From Fibrobacter succinogenes (lineage in GTDB: Bacteria > Fibrobacterota > Fibrobacteria > Fibrobacterales > Fibrobacteraceae): a DNA stretch of 64,000 bases. A model generated the notes under the pieces. The model saw only the letters and a program-made list of their open reading frames with translations, did not search any database and was not told the DNA's origin. The stretch covers positions 62,001-126,000 of the forward strand of contig CACWNW010000007.1 in the NCBI GenBank assembly GCA_902762305.1, given 5' to 3'. Of this stretch, positions 42,770 through 52,619 are shown piece after piece. Numbering within the stretch: the first letter of the stretch is position 1; the number at the start of each line of letters is the position of its first letter. The translations under genes and the position numbers were made by a program.

Positions 42770-44119
42770 TCACTGCAGCACGCGGGTGCGTACCATAACA
42801 TCGGTCGTATCGTTCACCTTCACCGCGGGGGCGGCCAGCGTGAGGTCGATCTGCCCGCGGATATCCTTCACCTGCCCCTTGAGGCGGGCAAGGCGTTCGC
42901 CCGAAAGCTTCGGGGTGGCAATCATCGTCTTCGAAAGCGGGTTTATCCATGAACCCTGCGCGTTCTTGAACCCGTAATGCAGGTGCGGACCCGTGCTGCG
43001 GCCCGTAGAACCGACACGCCCGATGGCCTGGCCCGCAGAGACCTTCGCCCCCACGCCCACACCGCGCGCCGAAAGGTGCATGTACCAGCTGGTCGTGTTG
43101 TCCCTATGCTTGATGGCAATCTTGTTGCCGCTCAGGTCGTCGTAGCCCGAAACCGTTACGACACCTTCCGCGACCGCATGCACCACAGTCCCCGTCGGGG
43201 CACCATAATCCACGCCGTAATGCACTGTCACACGGCCCGTAATCGGGTGCACGCGCGAACCGAAGGAACTCGTTATGCGGAGGTGTTCCAGCGGGTAGCG
43301 CAACCCGTCAAAGACAAGCGCGTCGCCGGATTCCGTGTAATGCGCATTATAAGAGCTCTTCGGGTCGGCATCCTCGTAACGGAAAGCCTCGTGATGGCCC
43401 ACGATGCGCCCGTCGAATTCCGCGTACACGACCTTGCCTGCAACCCACGTATCGTTGTAATACGAATCCTCGAGCAAAATGCGGAAACGGTCGCCCTTGC
43501 GCGCCAGCGGGAACGCGACCTTGCACTGCAAAACTCCGCTCACGATACCGACCATGCGGCGCGGAATCCCGACCTTCAAAAGGATGCCGTTCAAGGTGCT
43601 TCCCTCTTCGAGCGCACCCTCGTAAACCGACTGCTTCTTCACGACAGGCTTTTCGATGAGCTTGTAGGCGTAGCCGGAATCCGCATTCACGACCACATGC
43701 GAAGTAATGACGTTCGGCGCATAGCGGAACCGCTGCACATGCCCGTCCGCATCGACCGCGATATAGAACTTTTCACCCACACGGAGCTTGAACTCCACGC
43801 TGTCCTGCATGGCGGAATAGACCTTGCCCAGGTCATTGGCATAACTCTTGTCCTTGTTTTCGACACCGATCCACCTCAGCGAATCAAGGCGCTGGAACAA
43901 ATGGAACGGCCCCTCGCCGGCTCGTACCGTATCGACGATAATCGTCAGCGGCTTGACACTCCCCATGGTCTGGATTGCAGATTCGAGGGAATCGGTCCGG
44001 GTCTCAAGAACCGAAATTTCCTTCCGGAGTTCCATAATTTTTTCATCTTCATGACATCCGGAAAGGATGGACGCAAACGACACCGCAAGGGCGAAAAAAG
44101 CAAATTTTCTGAGAATCAT
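42770..44119 (-). CDS. M23 (LytM) peptidase lipoprotein
   Basis: ATG 44119 gives a lipobox (AVSFASILSGCHEDE). A short coiled coil follows (LRKEISVLETRTDSLESAIQ), then an OapA-like/LysM-like middle. The LytM domain has the zinc residues in HYGVDYGAPTG and TGPHLHYGF. It probably cuts peptidoglycan cross-links or activates amidases. It is divergent from another M23 gene. Confidence 0.88.
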   Translation of the reverse strand: MILRKFAFFALAVSFASILSGCHEDEKIMELRKEISVLETRTDSLESAIQTMGSVKPLTIIVDTVRAGEGPFHLFQRLDSLRWIGVENKDKSYANDLGKVYSAMQDSVEFKLRVGEKFYIAVDADGHVQRFRYAPNVITSHVVVNADSGYAYKLIEKPVVKKQSVYEGALEEGSTLNGILLKVGIPRRMVGIVSGVLQCKVAFPLARKGDRFRILLEDSYYNDTWVAGKVVYAEFDGRIVGHHEAFRYEDADPKSSYNAHYTESGDALVFDGLRYPLEHLRITSSFGSRVHPITGRVTVHYGVDYGAPTGTVVHAVAEGVVTVSGYDDLSGNKIAIKHRDNTTSWYMHLSARGVGVGAKVSAGQAIGRVGSTGRSTGPHLHYGFKNAQGSWINPLSKTMIATPKLSGERLARLKGQVKDIRGQIDLTLAAPAVKVNDTTDVMVRTRVLQ

Positions 44120-44261
44120 CAGGGCAATTACCACAAAACGTTTTGCTCAAATCTAGAAAAAAAGCGTATTCCGCATCACGTATAAGCGAGCCGCAAACCC
44201 CATTTTTGAGCAAAAAACGCAGTTTTGGACATTCTGTCAACCCTTTACGGCATAGGCAATC

Positions 44262-44290
44262 TTGCAGGAATCTTATGTTTTTTCTACTAT
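44262..44290 (+). promoter_or_regulatory. Promoter of the M23-LysM gene, short leader
   Basis: TTGCAG, 17-bp spacer, TACTAT. The ATG at 44301 lies 10 nt past the -10 box, so the leader would be only about four nucleotides. Confidence 0.55.
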
Positions 44291-44300
44291 TGAACCCGAC

Positions 44301-45245
44301 ATGAAATTCGTGAAAGCATACATACTCAGTATAGCCATGCTGCCCGCTATTTCTACAGCGAACGATGTGCTGGCTATGGCATCGACTGCCGAAACCGAGG
44401 CCCTTCAAAAAAGCGCCATCGCGGACTCCACTCTGAACGCCGCTTCCGTCGAAAATACTGTCACTGTTCCGGTTGTCGAAAAGGCGGCCAGCGAAGAGGG
44501 CGATGCCACCGACGGAAACACCGAAGAAGCCAGCGCCGAAGAAAATGTCGCCAGCGCAGAACACGAAGATTCCGAAGAGCTGGACTCCCTGCAAGAATCG
44601 ACTCTCGAGGCGAATGCTGTCCAGTTCCTGGATTTCAGCGGAGCTCACTTCCCGACCATCCACGGGACCCGCATGAACTCCCCCTACGGCATCCGCAAGC
44701 ACCGCCTGCACAGGGGTGTCGACATGCATATTACTATTGGCGATTCCATCGTCGCCGCCTACCCCGGTAAAGTTGTCGTCTCCAAGTACAATCGCCGCGG
44801 CTACGGCCACTATGTAATGATTGAACACGAAAACGGCACCCGTACCCTTTACGGCCATCTCAAAAAGCGCCTCGTCAACGTGGGCGACACCGTCGAAGGC
44901 GGACAACTCGTCGGATGGGGCGGAAACACCGGCCGTTCAAGCGGGCCGCACCTGCATTTCGAAATCCGCTACGGCGAAGTGAACATCGACCCGGCTACCG
45001 TTTTCAACATCGAAGAAGGCACGCTCCTCGAGAATACGGATCATTTCTCCATCGCGAGCGCGGTCGAGAGCCACAACGCTATCCAGAAAGAACTCTCGAA
45101 GCACCGTTACCACAAGATCCGTCCGGGCGACACCCTCGGGAAAATCGCCATCAAGTACGGAACCACCATCGAGAAGCTCTGCCGCCTGAACGGCATCAAG
45201 CGCACGTCGATCCTCCGAATCGGACAGACGCTCCGCTGCTCGTAG
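44301..45245 (+). CDS. M23 (LytM) peptidase with C-terminal LysM
   Basis: ATG 44301 is preferred over an earlier in-frame ATG because it gives a signal-like N-terminus (VKAYILSIAMLPAISTAND). An acidic Glu/Ala stretch covers residues ~30-110. The LytM domain has HRGVDMHITIGDSI and SSGPHLHFEIRYG, with zinc-binding His and Asp in place. The C-terminal ~45 residues are LysM (KIRPGDTLGKIAIKYGTTIE). It is an exported peptidoglycan hydrolase or regulator. Confidence 0.88.
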   Translation: MKFVKAYILSIAMLPAISTANDVLAMASTAETEALQKSAIADSTLNAASVENTVTVPVVEKAASEEGDATDGNTEEASAEENVASAEHEDSEELDSLQESTLEANAVQFLDFSGAHFPTIHGTRMNSPYGIRKHRLHRGVDMHITIGDSIVAAYPGKVVVSKYNRRGYGHYVMIEHENGTRTLYGHLKKRLVNVGDTVEGGQLVGWGGNTGRSSGPHLHFEIRYGEVNIDPATVFNIEEGTLLENTDHFSIASAVESHNAIQKELSKHRYHKIRPGDTLGKIAIKYGTTIEKLCRLNGIKRTSILRIGQTLRCS

Positions 45246-45266
45246 AAAAACATCCCCCGACGTAGA

Positions 45267-45298
45267 TGTCATCCCCGGCTCGACCGGGATCTTTTTTA
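45267..45298 (+). terminator. Repeat-derived terminator between convergent genes
   Basis: TGTCATCCCCGGCTCGACCG continuing GGATCTTTTTT. The stem is ATCCC.GG / CC.GGGAT, and the T-run favours the plus strand. It belongs to the same repeat type as the hairpin at 5131-5148. Confidence 0.65.
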
Positions 45299-45299
45299 T

Positions 45300-46421
45300 T
45301 TAATCACATATCGCAGAATCACAAATTGCGGCGAGCATGCGTTCGTGCGTGCACACCTCGGGCGAAACCCCGCGAACACTCCCCGTAGAATAGAACGACG
45401 TGCAGGCGCATTCGTGTGCATGGCAGCGGAACCGCAGGGCGCAGCCCTCGCAGTCTTCCTTGTCGCGGTTGAAAAAGTCCTGGATATCGCGGGCGACCGG
45501 CCCACTCCAGATTTGCTCCGGATCGTCGAATACGCATCCCAAGATGTAGGGCGCATCCGGCTTGCTCGTAATGAACCGCGTGCAGGGGAAAAGGTTCCCG
45601 TTCGCGGCACAGGCAACAATACCCTCGGCCACCTGGCAGCTAGACTTGCGGTGGCGCTGCCCCGTAAGCCTGAACTTCAGCTTGTCCTGGATAGTCCCCA
45701 GGTAAAACGGCACCTTGTTCCGCTTTAGTTCAATCCAGAACGCGGCCAGTTTCTCGTATTCCGCAGCGAGAACGTCGAATTCCTCCCCCGTCCACTTTCC
45801 ATCAAAATCCACAGCGGCAGTCATGTTCCTGAACCCCTGCGCCTGAATCCAGCGGACAGCCTCCGAAAGCGAATGCATATTCTCGCGGGTCACGACGGAC
45901 AGGACGACCGTATCCAGTTCGCGAAGAACCGGAATATGCGGCGCAATCAAATTGAAGGAGCCCTCCCCGCCCACCTGCTTGCGGCAGGTATTGTGATGAG
46001 CCTCGGGGCCATCGAGCGAAAGGTAGATGCGGAACTTTTCGCGCCTCAGGTACTCGATGATTTCCGCATTCAGGAGCGTCGCATTGGTATTTACCGCAAA
46101 CCGCAGGCGGAACTTAGGCGATGCCGTATTCGTAGTCGGCGGTCCGAGCAACACATCTTCGCCGAACCGTTCGCGCACAAGTTCCTTCGCAAATTCCACT
46201 CCCCTGTGGATAGCGTCCACACAAAGTAACGGTTCGCCACCGAAGAACGTGATGTTCAGGAACCTCTGCCCGAGCTTCAGGGTGCGTTCAAAAGCAAGCC
46301 GGATAGCCGACTCCATGATGTCATTCGACATCACCAAGCTGCGGGCCTCGTGGCTCACCTTGTAGTAGCAGTAGGTGCAACGCAGGTTGCACCTTTCGGT
46401 TAGCGAAAGAACCAGATTCAT
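45300..46421 (-). CDS. Radical SAM/SPASM putative peptide maturase
   Basis: The radical SAM motif is CNLRCTYCYYK near residue 12, followed by TFFGGEPLL. The C-terminal SPASM part has many Cys: CQVAEGIVACAANGNLFPC and then CEGCALRFRCHAHECAC. This pattern is that of peptide- or sulfatase-modifying SPASM enzymes; it is not AhbD-like. Its ATG overlaps the TGA of the upstream Ser-rich lipoprotein gene (ATGA), so the two proteins are made together. Fibrobacter has described radical SAM maturase systems; whether this is one of them needs a profile search. Confidence 0.85.
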   Translation of the reverse strand: MNLVLSLTERCNLRCTYCYYKVSHEARSLVMSNDIMESAIRLAFERTLKLGQRFLNITFFGGEPLLCVDAIHRGVEFAKELVRERFGEDVLLGPPTTNTASPKFRLRFAVNTNATLLNAEIIEYLRREKFRIYLSLDGPEAHHNTCRKQVGGEGSFNLIAPHIPVLRELDTVVLSVVTRENMHSLSEAVRWIQAQGFRNMTAAVDFDGKWTGEEFDVLAAEYEKLAAFWIELKRNKVPFYLGTIQDKLKFRLTGQRHRKSSCQVAEGIVACAANGNLFPCTRFITSKPDAPYILGCVFDDPEQIWSGPVARDIQDFFNRDKEDCEGCALRFRCHAHECACTSFYSTGSVRGVSPEVCTHERMLAAICDSAICD

Positions 46422-47086
46422 TCTTTGTCAGTCTGATTCTCAATCACGCCCGCTTGAGGAGGAGGCGGAGGAACTTCAAGCGAGTCGCCAGGGAGCTGTT
46501 CCGTAGAAGACGAAGATGGCGGAATCACTTCGCCAGAAGAAAGCGGCATGCCGGACGTCGTAGAACTAAATCTTATCTGCTGGAACGACGAACTCGAAGG
46601 TTCCGCTATCGACGAGCTCGACTCCAGATGATCGATGTCGATGTTACTGCCCGATTCGGGGCCGACAATCTCCGGCGGAATAACCTCGCCCGAAGTGACT
46701 TCGAGCGTATCAATTTCGTAACTGCTGGACGACGGCGGTAAAATTCCCGCCGACAGCGGAGGTTCTTCGGAATTGCTAGAGTTTGGCCGAGGAGCTATGC
46801 TGCTGGACGAAACCCCGCTGGTAGGATCAATACTCGACGAAAATTTTGTCTGGGAGGAACTGGATCCCGGCCTGACATCGCCATCGCAAGGCATTTCCCC
46901 GCAAGTCATCTGTTCAGACGATTCAATGGTTTCAATATCCCCGCCAGCCACCACATCGCCACAAGCCGTCAACGTTGCACCCGAAAGCGAGAGCGCAGCC
47001 GTAATACCGAGCATCGAGGCCAAATTCTTTTGCGTGGATTGAGACCACTCGCGGTTCTTTTCAATCTTGCATTTTTTAATATCCAT
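46418..47086 (-). CDS. Ser-rich lipoprotein, candidate radical SAM substrate
   Basis: ATG 47086 has a good Shine-Dalgarno (GGAAAGGAG) seven nt upstream. The N-terminus has a long basic part, then a lipobox-like LSGATLTACGD near residue 42. The rest is low complexity. Repeats resembling PLSSGEVIPPSSSS occur at least three times (SAGILPPSSSS, TSGEVIPPEIV, SSGEVIPPSSSS), and a Pro run (PPPPPQAGV) precedes the C-terminus. The stop overlaps the start of the radical SAM gene by one base pair set (ATGA). It may be the modified substrate, an anchored partner, or merely coupled by position. Confidence 0.6.
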   Translation of the reverse strand: MDIKKCKIEKNREWSQSTQKNLASMLGITAALSLSGATLTACGDVVAGGDIETIESSEQMTCGEMPCDGDVRPGSSSSQTKFSSSIDPTSGVSSSSIAPRPNSSNSEEPPLSAGILPPSSSSYEIDTLEVTSGEVIPPEIVGPESGSNIDIDHLESSSSIAEPSSSSFQQIRFSSTTSGMPLSSGEVIPPSSSSTEQLPGDSLEVPPPPPQAGVIENQTDKE

Positions 47087-47231
47087 GTTTTCTCCTTTCC
47101 ATAACAATATACATTATAAATCGCGCGCAAGCACAGCAAACCGCATATTTTATCAAAAAGCTGTGCGATAGAACGAAAAAAAAAACGCCAAGAACGCCAT
47201 ATAACACAAAGCGTTGCATATGCAAAAAAAG

Positions 47232-47271
47232 AGTATCTAGAAAAGCCGCCTTCTTCCATGAAAGCGGCTTA
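47232..47271 (-). terminator. Terminator of the sorting-domain protein gene
   Basis: Minus strand AAGCCGC ... GCGGCTT stem (47243-47270) followed by TTCTAGATACTC and a T-run. Confidence 0.7.
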
Positions 47272-47295
47272 TCACATTTTCCAGAAACTTTTTCG

Positions 47296-48690
47296 TTATT
47301 TCAGAATAACACTCTTAGCACCAACCATACCATTCTGTTTAACAATCACGATATAGCGACCGTTAGGCACAATTCCAGAATTCCATTGCACATGATGGAG
47401 ACCAGCGCGAAGGTTCTCCCTTGCAATATTAGCCACAACGGCACCATTGGCATTGACCACAGAAATATTGACACTGCCCGCAGACTTGAGGTTCACTGCA
47501 ATTGCAGAATGGTCAACACCCTTGATTTCCGGAGAGAACTGGCTATCATCAGCAAAGGATATTTCTTTAGCAGGTGCAAAAAAACTGCCAGAATTCGATT
47601 CTTTCTTTAAAGAACCTCCAGTCCATTTGATTGCATAGTAGGTCGTATTGTCAGATCCATCCACTATTTTTCTGATTCTTTTCTGGATACTTTCAGAAAG
47701 TCCATGCCAATTCCAGGAATTCCGATTCTTACTATCTTCGTCGTCTATATAGATCTCGCTAAGAGCAATATTCGTCTTCTTAACATTAGCAAAGACGCCA
47801 TACTGGCCATCCACAGGATATGTCCTACTAGAACTGCTATCTGCCGGAACAAAGCAATATTCCAAATCTGCGTTACTGCCAACATTATTGGGCCATATAT
47901 CCCTCTTATGACTATTCTTGTTATTAGAATCTTCCGTATCATGATGGCGGGTAAAATGCTTGGATCCCTTAGGGCAAGCATCATCGAGCTTCAACACAAC
48001 ATAATCATAAGGGACTGTGGGCATTTTCTCATAAAACACCGGCTTATAAGTAAACGTAGCCCTAGAACCAAGATCAATCCCTATAGGGGATTTATTCCCA
48101 CTAACGACACGCGTTTTGTTATTGCTATCCTCTCCATCTAGCGTAATAGAAAGGACTTCGTTTGCATAGACATTACCCTTATCTTTGGGAGTTTCATTTG
48201 TCAACAAGCCAACCCTTTTTGATTTGTTACCAAGGGATTCTTCATACAAAACACTTCCTGATTTCGACGTAATTCGAACACGAACATCAAAAACTTGTGC
48301 ACTAGTTGAAAACCAATCAGATCGACCTATAAAGACAAGCGTAATTCCGACTCCAGTAGTCTTACTCGGGAAATATGCCCCCTTCGCGATTTTTTGACTG
48401 CTATAATCAAGTTCGGCAATTTTGTACACATCCGCAGAAACCCTTTCCCTTTTTTTGGTAAGTTTTCCTTCCGGTTTACCAATTGATTGAACACTTACGT
48501 CCTGCGTATTGAGGGATTTATAATAGAACTGTATTTTAAACCCATTTATCTCACTACCGGTATTATGAATATTCAATAAATGGACAGAGCGAATACCATC
48601 TTCAGCACCACGGTTTTCGCGACCCACTTCTATTGCGGCAAAACTTACTGACGCGCAAAGAAGCATCAGCATACACAATCTTTTTTTCAT
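47296..48690 (-). CDS. Exported protein with sorting-like C-terminal domain
   Basis: The signal peptide is MKKRLCMLMLLCASVSFAAI. The N-terminal ~150 residues are beta-rich and faintly like a CBM3-type or adhesin domain (VHLLNIHNTGSEINGFKIQF). The middle has many Asn/Lys. The C-terminal ~75 residues (VNISVVNANGAVVANI, LRAGLHHVQWNSGIVPNGRY, ending KSVILK) fit the type IX secretion sorting fold. A Shine-Dalgarno (AGGAG) is present. It is probably exported to the cell surface; no enzyme motif is visible. Confidence 0.65.
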   Translation of the reverse strand: MKKRLCMLMLLCASVSFAAIEVGRENRGAEDGIRSVHLLNIHNTGSEINGFKIQFYYKSLNTQDVSVQSIGKPEGKLTKKRERVSADVYKIAELDYSSQKIAKGAYFPSKTTGVGITLVFIGRSDWFSTSAQVFDVRVRITSKSGSVLYEESLGNKSKRVGLLTNETPKDKGNVYANEVLSITLDGEDSNNKTRVVSGNKSPIGIDLGSRATFTYKPVFYEKMPTVPYDYVVLKLDDACPKGSKHFTRHHDTEDSNNKNSHKRDIWPNNVGSNADLEYCFVPADSSSSRTYPVDGQYGVFANVKKTNIALSEIYIDDEDSKNRNSWNWHGLSESIQKRIRKIVDGSDNTTYYAIKWTGGSLKKESNSGSFFAPAKEISFADDSQFSPEIKGVDHSAIAVNLKSAGSVNISVVNANGAVVANIARENLRAGLHHVQWNSGIVPNGRYIVIVKQNGMVGAKSVILK

Positions 48691-49109
48691 ATTTCTTTCT
48701 CCTATAAAAAAATAGTTGCATATAATTTAGGATAAATTTGTTCAAAATGCAATACTATTTACAAAAAAAGTATATACGTTTATCTGTTTTTTCCAACACA
48801 AAGTAAAAAAGAATCAACACAAACCAAGTTAGCCTCATAAACTTGAAGATTGTTTTCAAAAAAATGTAATCTTCAGGCAATCAATTTTTACTATAACCTC
48901 AACACCCCTTTCATTTTTTTCGCAGAATTGCAAGTTTGTAAAAAAAACGTCTAGTCACAGACCAACTGGACGACAAATTCAAAAAAATGCAAAGAATCAG
49001 TCTTTTTGAAATAAATTCTTTAATCAAAAAAAATCGCTTTAGAACTACTTCTAAAGCGACTTCTGAAAAACGCGAAAAATAATGAATTTACGCTTACGAG
49101 AAATTTGGC
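48691..49109. other. 419-bp A+T-rich gap
   Basis: Nothing codes here. It contains the upstream region of the sorting-domain gene, a hairpin with arms GAAGATT / AATCTTC (48845-48874), and the purB terminator at the right end. No tRNA is visible. Confidence 0.6.
49026..49060 (-). terminator. Terminator of purB
   Basis: Minus strand stem TCGCTTTAGA / TCTAAAGCGA followed by a run of eight T. Confidence 0.8.
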
Positions 49110-50552
49110 TTAGACCTTCAATTCGCCAGCATCAATGCTCTGCCAGTCGGCCACAGCGTCGATAGCCGGGCGGACTTCTTCAGTCACAAACTTCACGACC
49201 TGGCCAGGAGCGCGGCCCACGAACTTGCGCAGGTCGAGAATTTCCTTGAGCTTTTCTTCGGTTAGCCCAAGTTTCTGGAACTTTTCGTTCTTCAGAACGC
49301 GTTCAAGCAAGTCGTTGTCCTTGCCCTGTTCCTTCACGACCTTGCCGGCTTCCATGGACATCACGCGGATTTCTTCGTGGAGTTCCTGACGGTCGCCGCC
49401 ATTCTTCACGCCTTCCATGATGATGTTTTCGGTAGCCATGAACGGGAGTTCGGCCATAATGCGCTTTTCGATAACCTTCGGGTAAACGACGAGGCCGTTG
49501 GTGACGTTCTCGGCGATGATGAGCATGGCATCCATAGCGAGGAATGCTTCCGGAATGGCGAGGCGCTTGTTCGCACTGTCATCAAGCGTGCGTTCGAACC
49601 ACTGCGTTGCCTGCGTGAAGGCGGTACTGTTGACCTGAGCCATCACGAAACGGGCCAGGGAGCAAATGCGTTCGCTGCGCATCGGGTTACGCTTGTAAGC
49701 CATGGCGCTGGAGCCGATCTGGGTCTTTTCGAACGGTTCTTCCACTTCCTTCACGCCCTGCATGAGGCGCATGTCGGTAGCAAACTTGTGCAGAGACTGA
49801 GCGATGGAGCTGAGCACCTGGTTCACGCGGTTGTCCCACTTACGAGTGTAAGTCTGACCGGTGATGGTGAGCACACGCTTGAAGCCAGCCTTGGCAGTCA
49901 CGCGGCGGTCGAGTTCCATAATCTTTTCTTCGTCGCCGTTGAACAGGTCCATGAAACTAGCCTGCGTACCGGTCGTACCCTTCACGCCGCGGAACGGAAG
50001 CACTTCGATGAGGAAGTTCAGTTCTTCGAGGTCGATGAGCATGTCCTGGAGCCAGAGGCAGGCACGCTTACCCACGGTCGTGAGCTGGGCAGCCTGGAAG
50101 TGCGTGGCGCCGAGCTGGGCCATGTCCTTGTATTCCATGGCAAACTTGGAAAGCTTGTCCATCACGCGGCAGAGACGCTTGCGGACGAGAATCATAGCCT
50201 GCTGCATCTGGATGAGGTCGGTGTTGTCGCCCACGAAAGCAGACGTCGCACCGAGGTGGATGATGCCCTTGGCCTTCGGGCACTGGACGCCGTAAGCGTA
50301 AACGTGGCTCATCACGTCGTGACGGCGGCGCTTTTCTTCTTCTTCGGCTACTTCGAAGTTGATGTCCTTCTCGTGAGCCTTCAGTTCGTCCACCTGCTCC
50401 TGCGTAATCGGGAGGCCGAGCTCCATTTCGGATTCGGCGAGGTAAATCCACAGCTTGCGCCAAGTCTGGAACTTGTACTGCGGGCTGAAGATGAAGCTCA
50501 TTTCCTTGCTGGCGTAACGCTTGATAAGCGGGCTTTCGAACTGATCGCGCAT
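49110..50552 (-). CDS. purB: Adenylosuccinate lyase
   Basis: The fumarase/aspartase-family signature is [20 protein letters not shown] near residue 285. The substrate loop has [15 protein letters not shown] near residue 98, and [14 protein letters not shown] is also present. It acts twice in purine synthesis and in AMP formation. At 480 residues it is of the longer, eukaryote-like type. It is monocistronic with its own terminator; a Shine-Dalgarno-like AAGGAT precedes the ATG. Confidence 0.95.
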   Translation of the reverse strand: MRDQFESPLIKRYASKEMSFIFSPQYKFQTWRKLWIYLAESEMELGLPITQEQVDELKAHEKDINFEVAEEEEKRRRHDVMSHVYAYGVQCPKAKGIIHLGATSAFVGDNTDLIQMQQAMILVRKRLCRVMDKLSKFAMEYKDMAQLGATHFQAAQLTTVGKRACLWLQDMLIDLEELNFLIEVLPFRGVKGTTGTQASFMDLFNGDEEKIMELDRRVTAKAGFKRVLTITGQTYTRKWDNRVNQVLSSIAQSLHKFATDMRLMQGVKEVEEPFEKTQIGSSAMAYKRNPMRSERICSLARFVMAQVNSTAFTQATQWFERTLDDSANKRLAIPEAFLAMDAMLIIAENVTNGLVVYPKVIEKRIMAELPFMATENIIMEGVKNGGDRQELHEEIRVMSMEAGKVVKEQGKDNDLLERVLKNEKFQKLGLTEEKLKEILDLRKFVGRAPGQVVKFVTEEVRPAIDAVADWQSIDAGELKV

Positions 50553-50625
50553 ATTTTTATCCTTGTTTGAATTTTACAAGGGTAAATTTAGAAAAAAACT
50601 CGACAACACGCTCACAGAGAACCAA

Positions 50626-50662
50626 CAAAAAAAGGTATGCAGCCCCCAAAGACCGCATACCT
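50626..50662 (-). terminator. Terminator of subtilisin-like paralog 1
   Basis: Minus strand AGGTATGC ... GCATACCT stem and a run of seven T. Confidence 0.75.
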
Positions 50663-50679
50663 CAAATAATTAAAAACGA

Positions 50680-52431
50680 CTAGTTCTGGTATTCGTTAGG
50701 AACTCTCAGAAGATTGTAACCCAAAAGCACACGGCCACCATCATTGCGGTGCCTTGAGATTGTGATCGTCAAGGGGCGATTGCTATTCGACGTAAACTCG
50801 ACAAACTCGAAGGGGTTAGCCCAAGAACCCGAGTAGCCCACTCTAACCCCATTCTGGGAAACTTCTAAGTCAAGATCCTGTGTAATCCTTCCAGAATTGT
50901 AGACATACGTTCCGCTCGAGAGCCACGCAATAGCAATACGATACTTCTTATTGGGTTCGATGTTCGATTCAGTAAACGAGATTTTACCATTACTATCAAA
51001 GAACTCTCCATTGTTTCCGTTCCAAAAACGAGACCGATTGTTCTGGGTCATCGCCTTGCCATCAGGAATACCCATGGCAATTTTGAACGGCGCGTTATCT
51101 CCATCGTGCCGTGCAGCGTTGCTTATCTTTTTAACACTCGAAGTAATCAAGAGGGCTTTGACCACCTCAGGATGCCACCTATAGAACGGATGACGATCAA
51201 GCAGCAGCGCTGTTGACGCCGCTGTATATGGAGTTGCGGCACTTGTGGATCCTAAAAACGGCCAGACCTTAACCTTATTTCCATTAACATTTAACGAAAG
51301 ACGGTCTTCTCCAGGGAATAAAATATTAGAGAAATTCGCAATTTCAGGCTTGACATATTCCCTTCCCGATTCAGGATCCGAGGAGATTTCTCTTAATTTG
51401 GGATTTTTCCAACTTGAAGTGGCGTTATACGTCATATCATCAAGAACTGCGCCTACAGAAATCACGTTAACGCCCCTAGCAACAGCAGAAGCCTGCCCAC
51501 TCGAGCCATCGCCATTTCCTGCATTACCAATACTAGCAAATTGTATCGCTCTTGTCGCATAGATATAGTCATCAACATCTCTACTTTCTTCATTATATTC
51601 TTCACCCGGGTTCCCATAGGAATGGCTTCCTATATATATTTTCGGATCCTTGTAATATCCATTTGCAGGGAACACGGTCTCAAGAGACGTATAAGCAGGA
51701 GAACAATTTTGCATGTAACCATATAAAGGTGCCTTGGGAGCAATCCTATTCAAAATTCTAGCAACATTTGTCGCATGCGCAGTATTTGGATATTTGTTTC
51801 CACAATCACCATCCATTATCAGCTTATTATCAGAAATAACACCAGCAAAAGGCGCTCCATTTTCCGTAAAGGATATCCCAATTCCATCACCTTTATACCC
51901 AGCATTGAGGAAAGAACTATTCAAATTTGATTTTTGTAAAAGATTCCTATAATCGCTATATCCACGAGAATCCTCACTAGTCACAGTTGTTGCACTAAGC
52001 ACCACGAAGTAGTAGAAGCTCGGATCTTTAGCAGGAAAATTACTCGTATTTCCCCTTACATACGAACTACGGCCTTTGTCATTATCTTCGATTTGATTGA
52101 TACGCGATAAATACTGCGATTCAGACAACCCCTCATCAGAGTCAAGAGCATACCAGCGACGTCCATTACGGTATTCAAAAGCACCATAGGTTTTACGAAT
52201 GCTCGCCTCAGACGGATAATTCGCAACCTTAGCCAGCGACTTCGTTTTAACCACATCAGACTTTTGATCAACCGATTTCTTGACATCCTTTATATAGGCT
52301 TTCGGTACATTGCGCGTAGAAGTGACATGGCGACCAAGGACGTCAGCCTTCATTGACGCGGACTGCTCTGCTGCTTGCGCACTCAAGGCAAAAGCGCAGC
52401 AAAGAAACAACGAAGAATATTTTTTTCTCAT
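50680..52431 (-). CDS. Exported subtilisin-like (S8) protease, paralog 1
   Basis: This 583-residue protein has a signal peptide (SLFLCCAFALSAQAAEQ). A ~150-residue pro-like region has no known match. The S8 catalytic blocks are visible: GIGISFTENGAPF near residue 186 with Glu where subtilisins have Asp, HATNVARIL with His at 219, an oxyanion region SIGNAGNGDG, and GSTSAATPYTAASTALLL with Ser at 397. A beta-rich C-terminal domain ends GRVLLGYNLLRVPNEYQN. It is one of four paralogs in tandem, with its own terminator. Confidence 0.75.
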   Translation of the reverse strand: MRKKYSSLFLCCAFALSAQAAEQSASMKADVLGRHVTSTRNVPKAYIKDVKKSVDQKSDVVKTKSLAKVANYPSEASIRKTYGAFEYRNGRRWYALDSDEGLSESQYLSRINQIEDNDKGRSSYVRGNTSNFPAKDPSFYYFVVLSATTVTSEDSRGYSDYRNLLQKSNLNSSFLNAGYKGDGIGISFTENGAPFAGVISDNKLIMDGDCGNKYPNTAHATNVARILNRIAPKAPLYGYMQNCSPAYTSLETVFPANGYYKDPKIYIGSHSYGNPGEEYNEESRDVDDYIYATRAIQFASIGNAGNGDGSSGQASAVARGVNVISVGAVLDDMTYNATSSWKNPKLREISSDPESGREYVKPEIANFSNILFPGEDRLSLNVNGNKVKVWPFLGSTSAATPYTAASTALLLDRHPFYRWHPEVVKALLITSSVKKISNAARHDGDNAPFKIAMGIPDGKAMTQNNRSRFWNGNNGEFFDSNGKISFTESNIEPNKKYRIAIAWLSSGTYVYNSGRITQDLDLEVSQNGVRVGYSGSWANPFEFVEFTSNSNRPLTITISRHRNDGGRVLLGYNLLRVPNEYQN

Positions 52432-52553
52432 TTTCTCTCCTGTATTTCAACGTCTAAACAACTTAACACGTTCGTATCATCGTTTATAGACATTTTAAAT
52501 TTAATCACAAAATCACATTTCACAAACAAAATAAGAAATAAATAATTTTTTAC

Positions 52554-52592
52554 AAAAAAAAGGCACGCAATCCTAAAAAGAATTGCAAGCCT
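52554..52592 (-). terminator. Terminator of subtilisin-like paralog 2
   Basis: Minus strand stem GGCTTGCAAT / ATTGCGTGCC with two mismatches, followed by seven T. A near-identical copy lies at 58394-58430. Confidence 0.75.
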
Positions 52593-52619
52593 TAATAAAA
52601 CAAACCTAATATGGTCTTA

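Noticed and set aside
45300-46421. AhbD, the missing haem synthase
   Set aside because: The motif context (ERCNLRCTYCYYK) and SPASM Cys pattern fit peptide or sulfatase maturases better, and it lies 32 kb from the ahb genes beside a Ser-rich lipoprotein.
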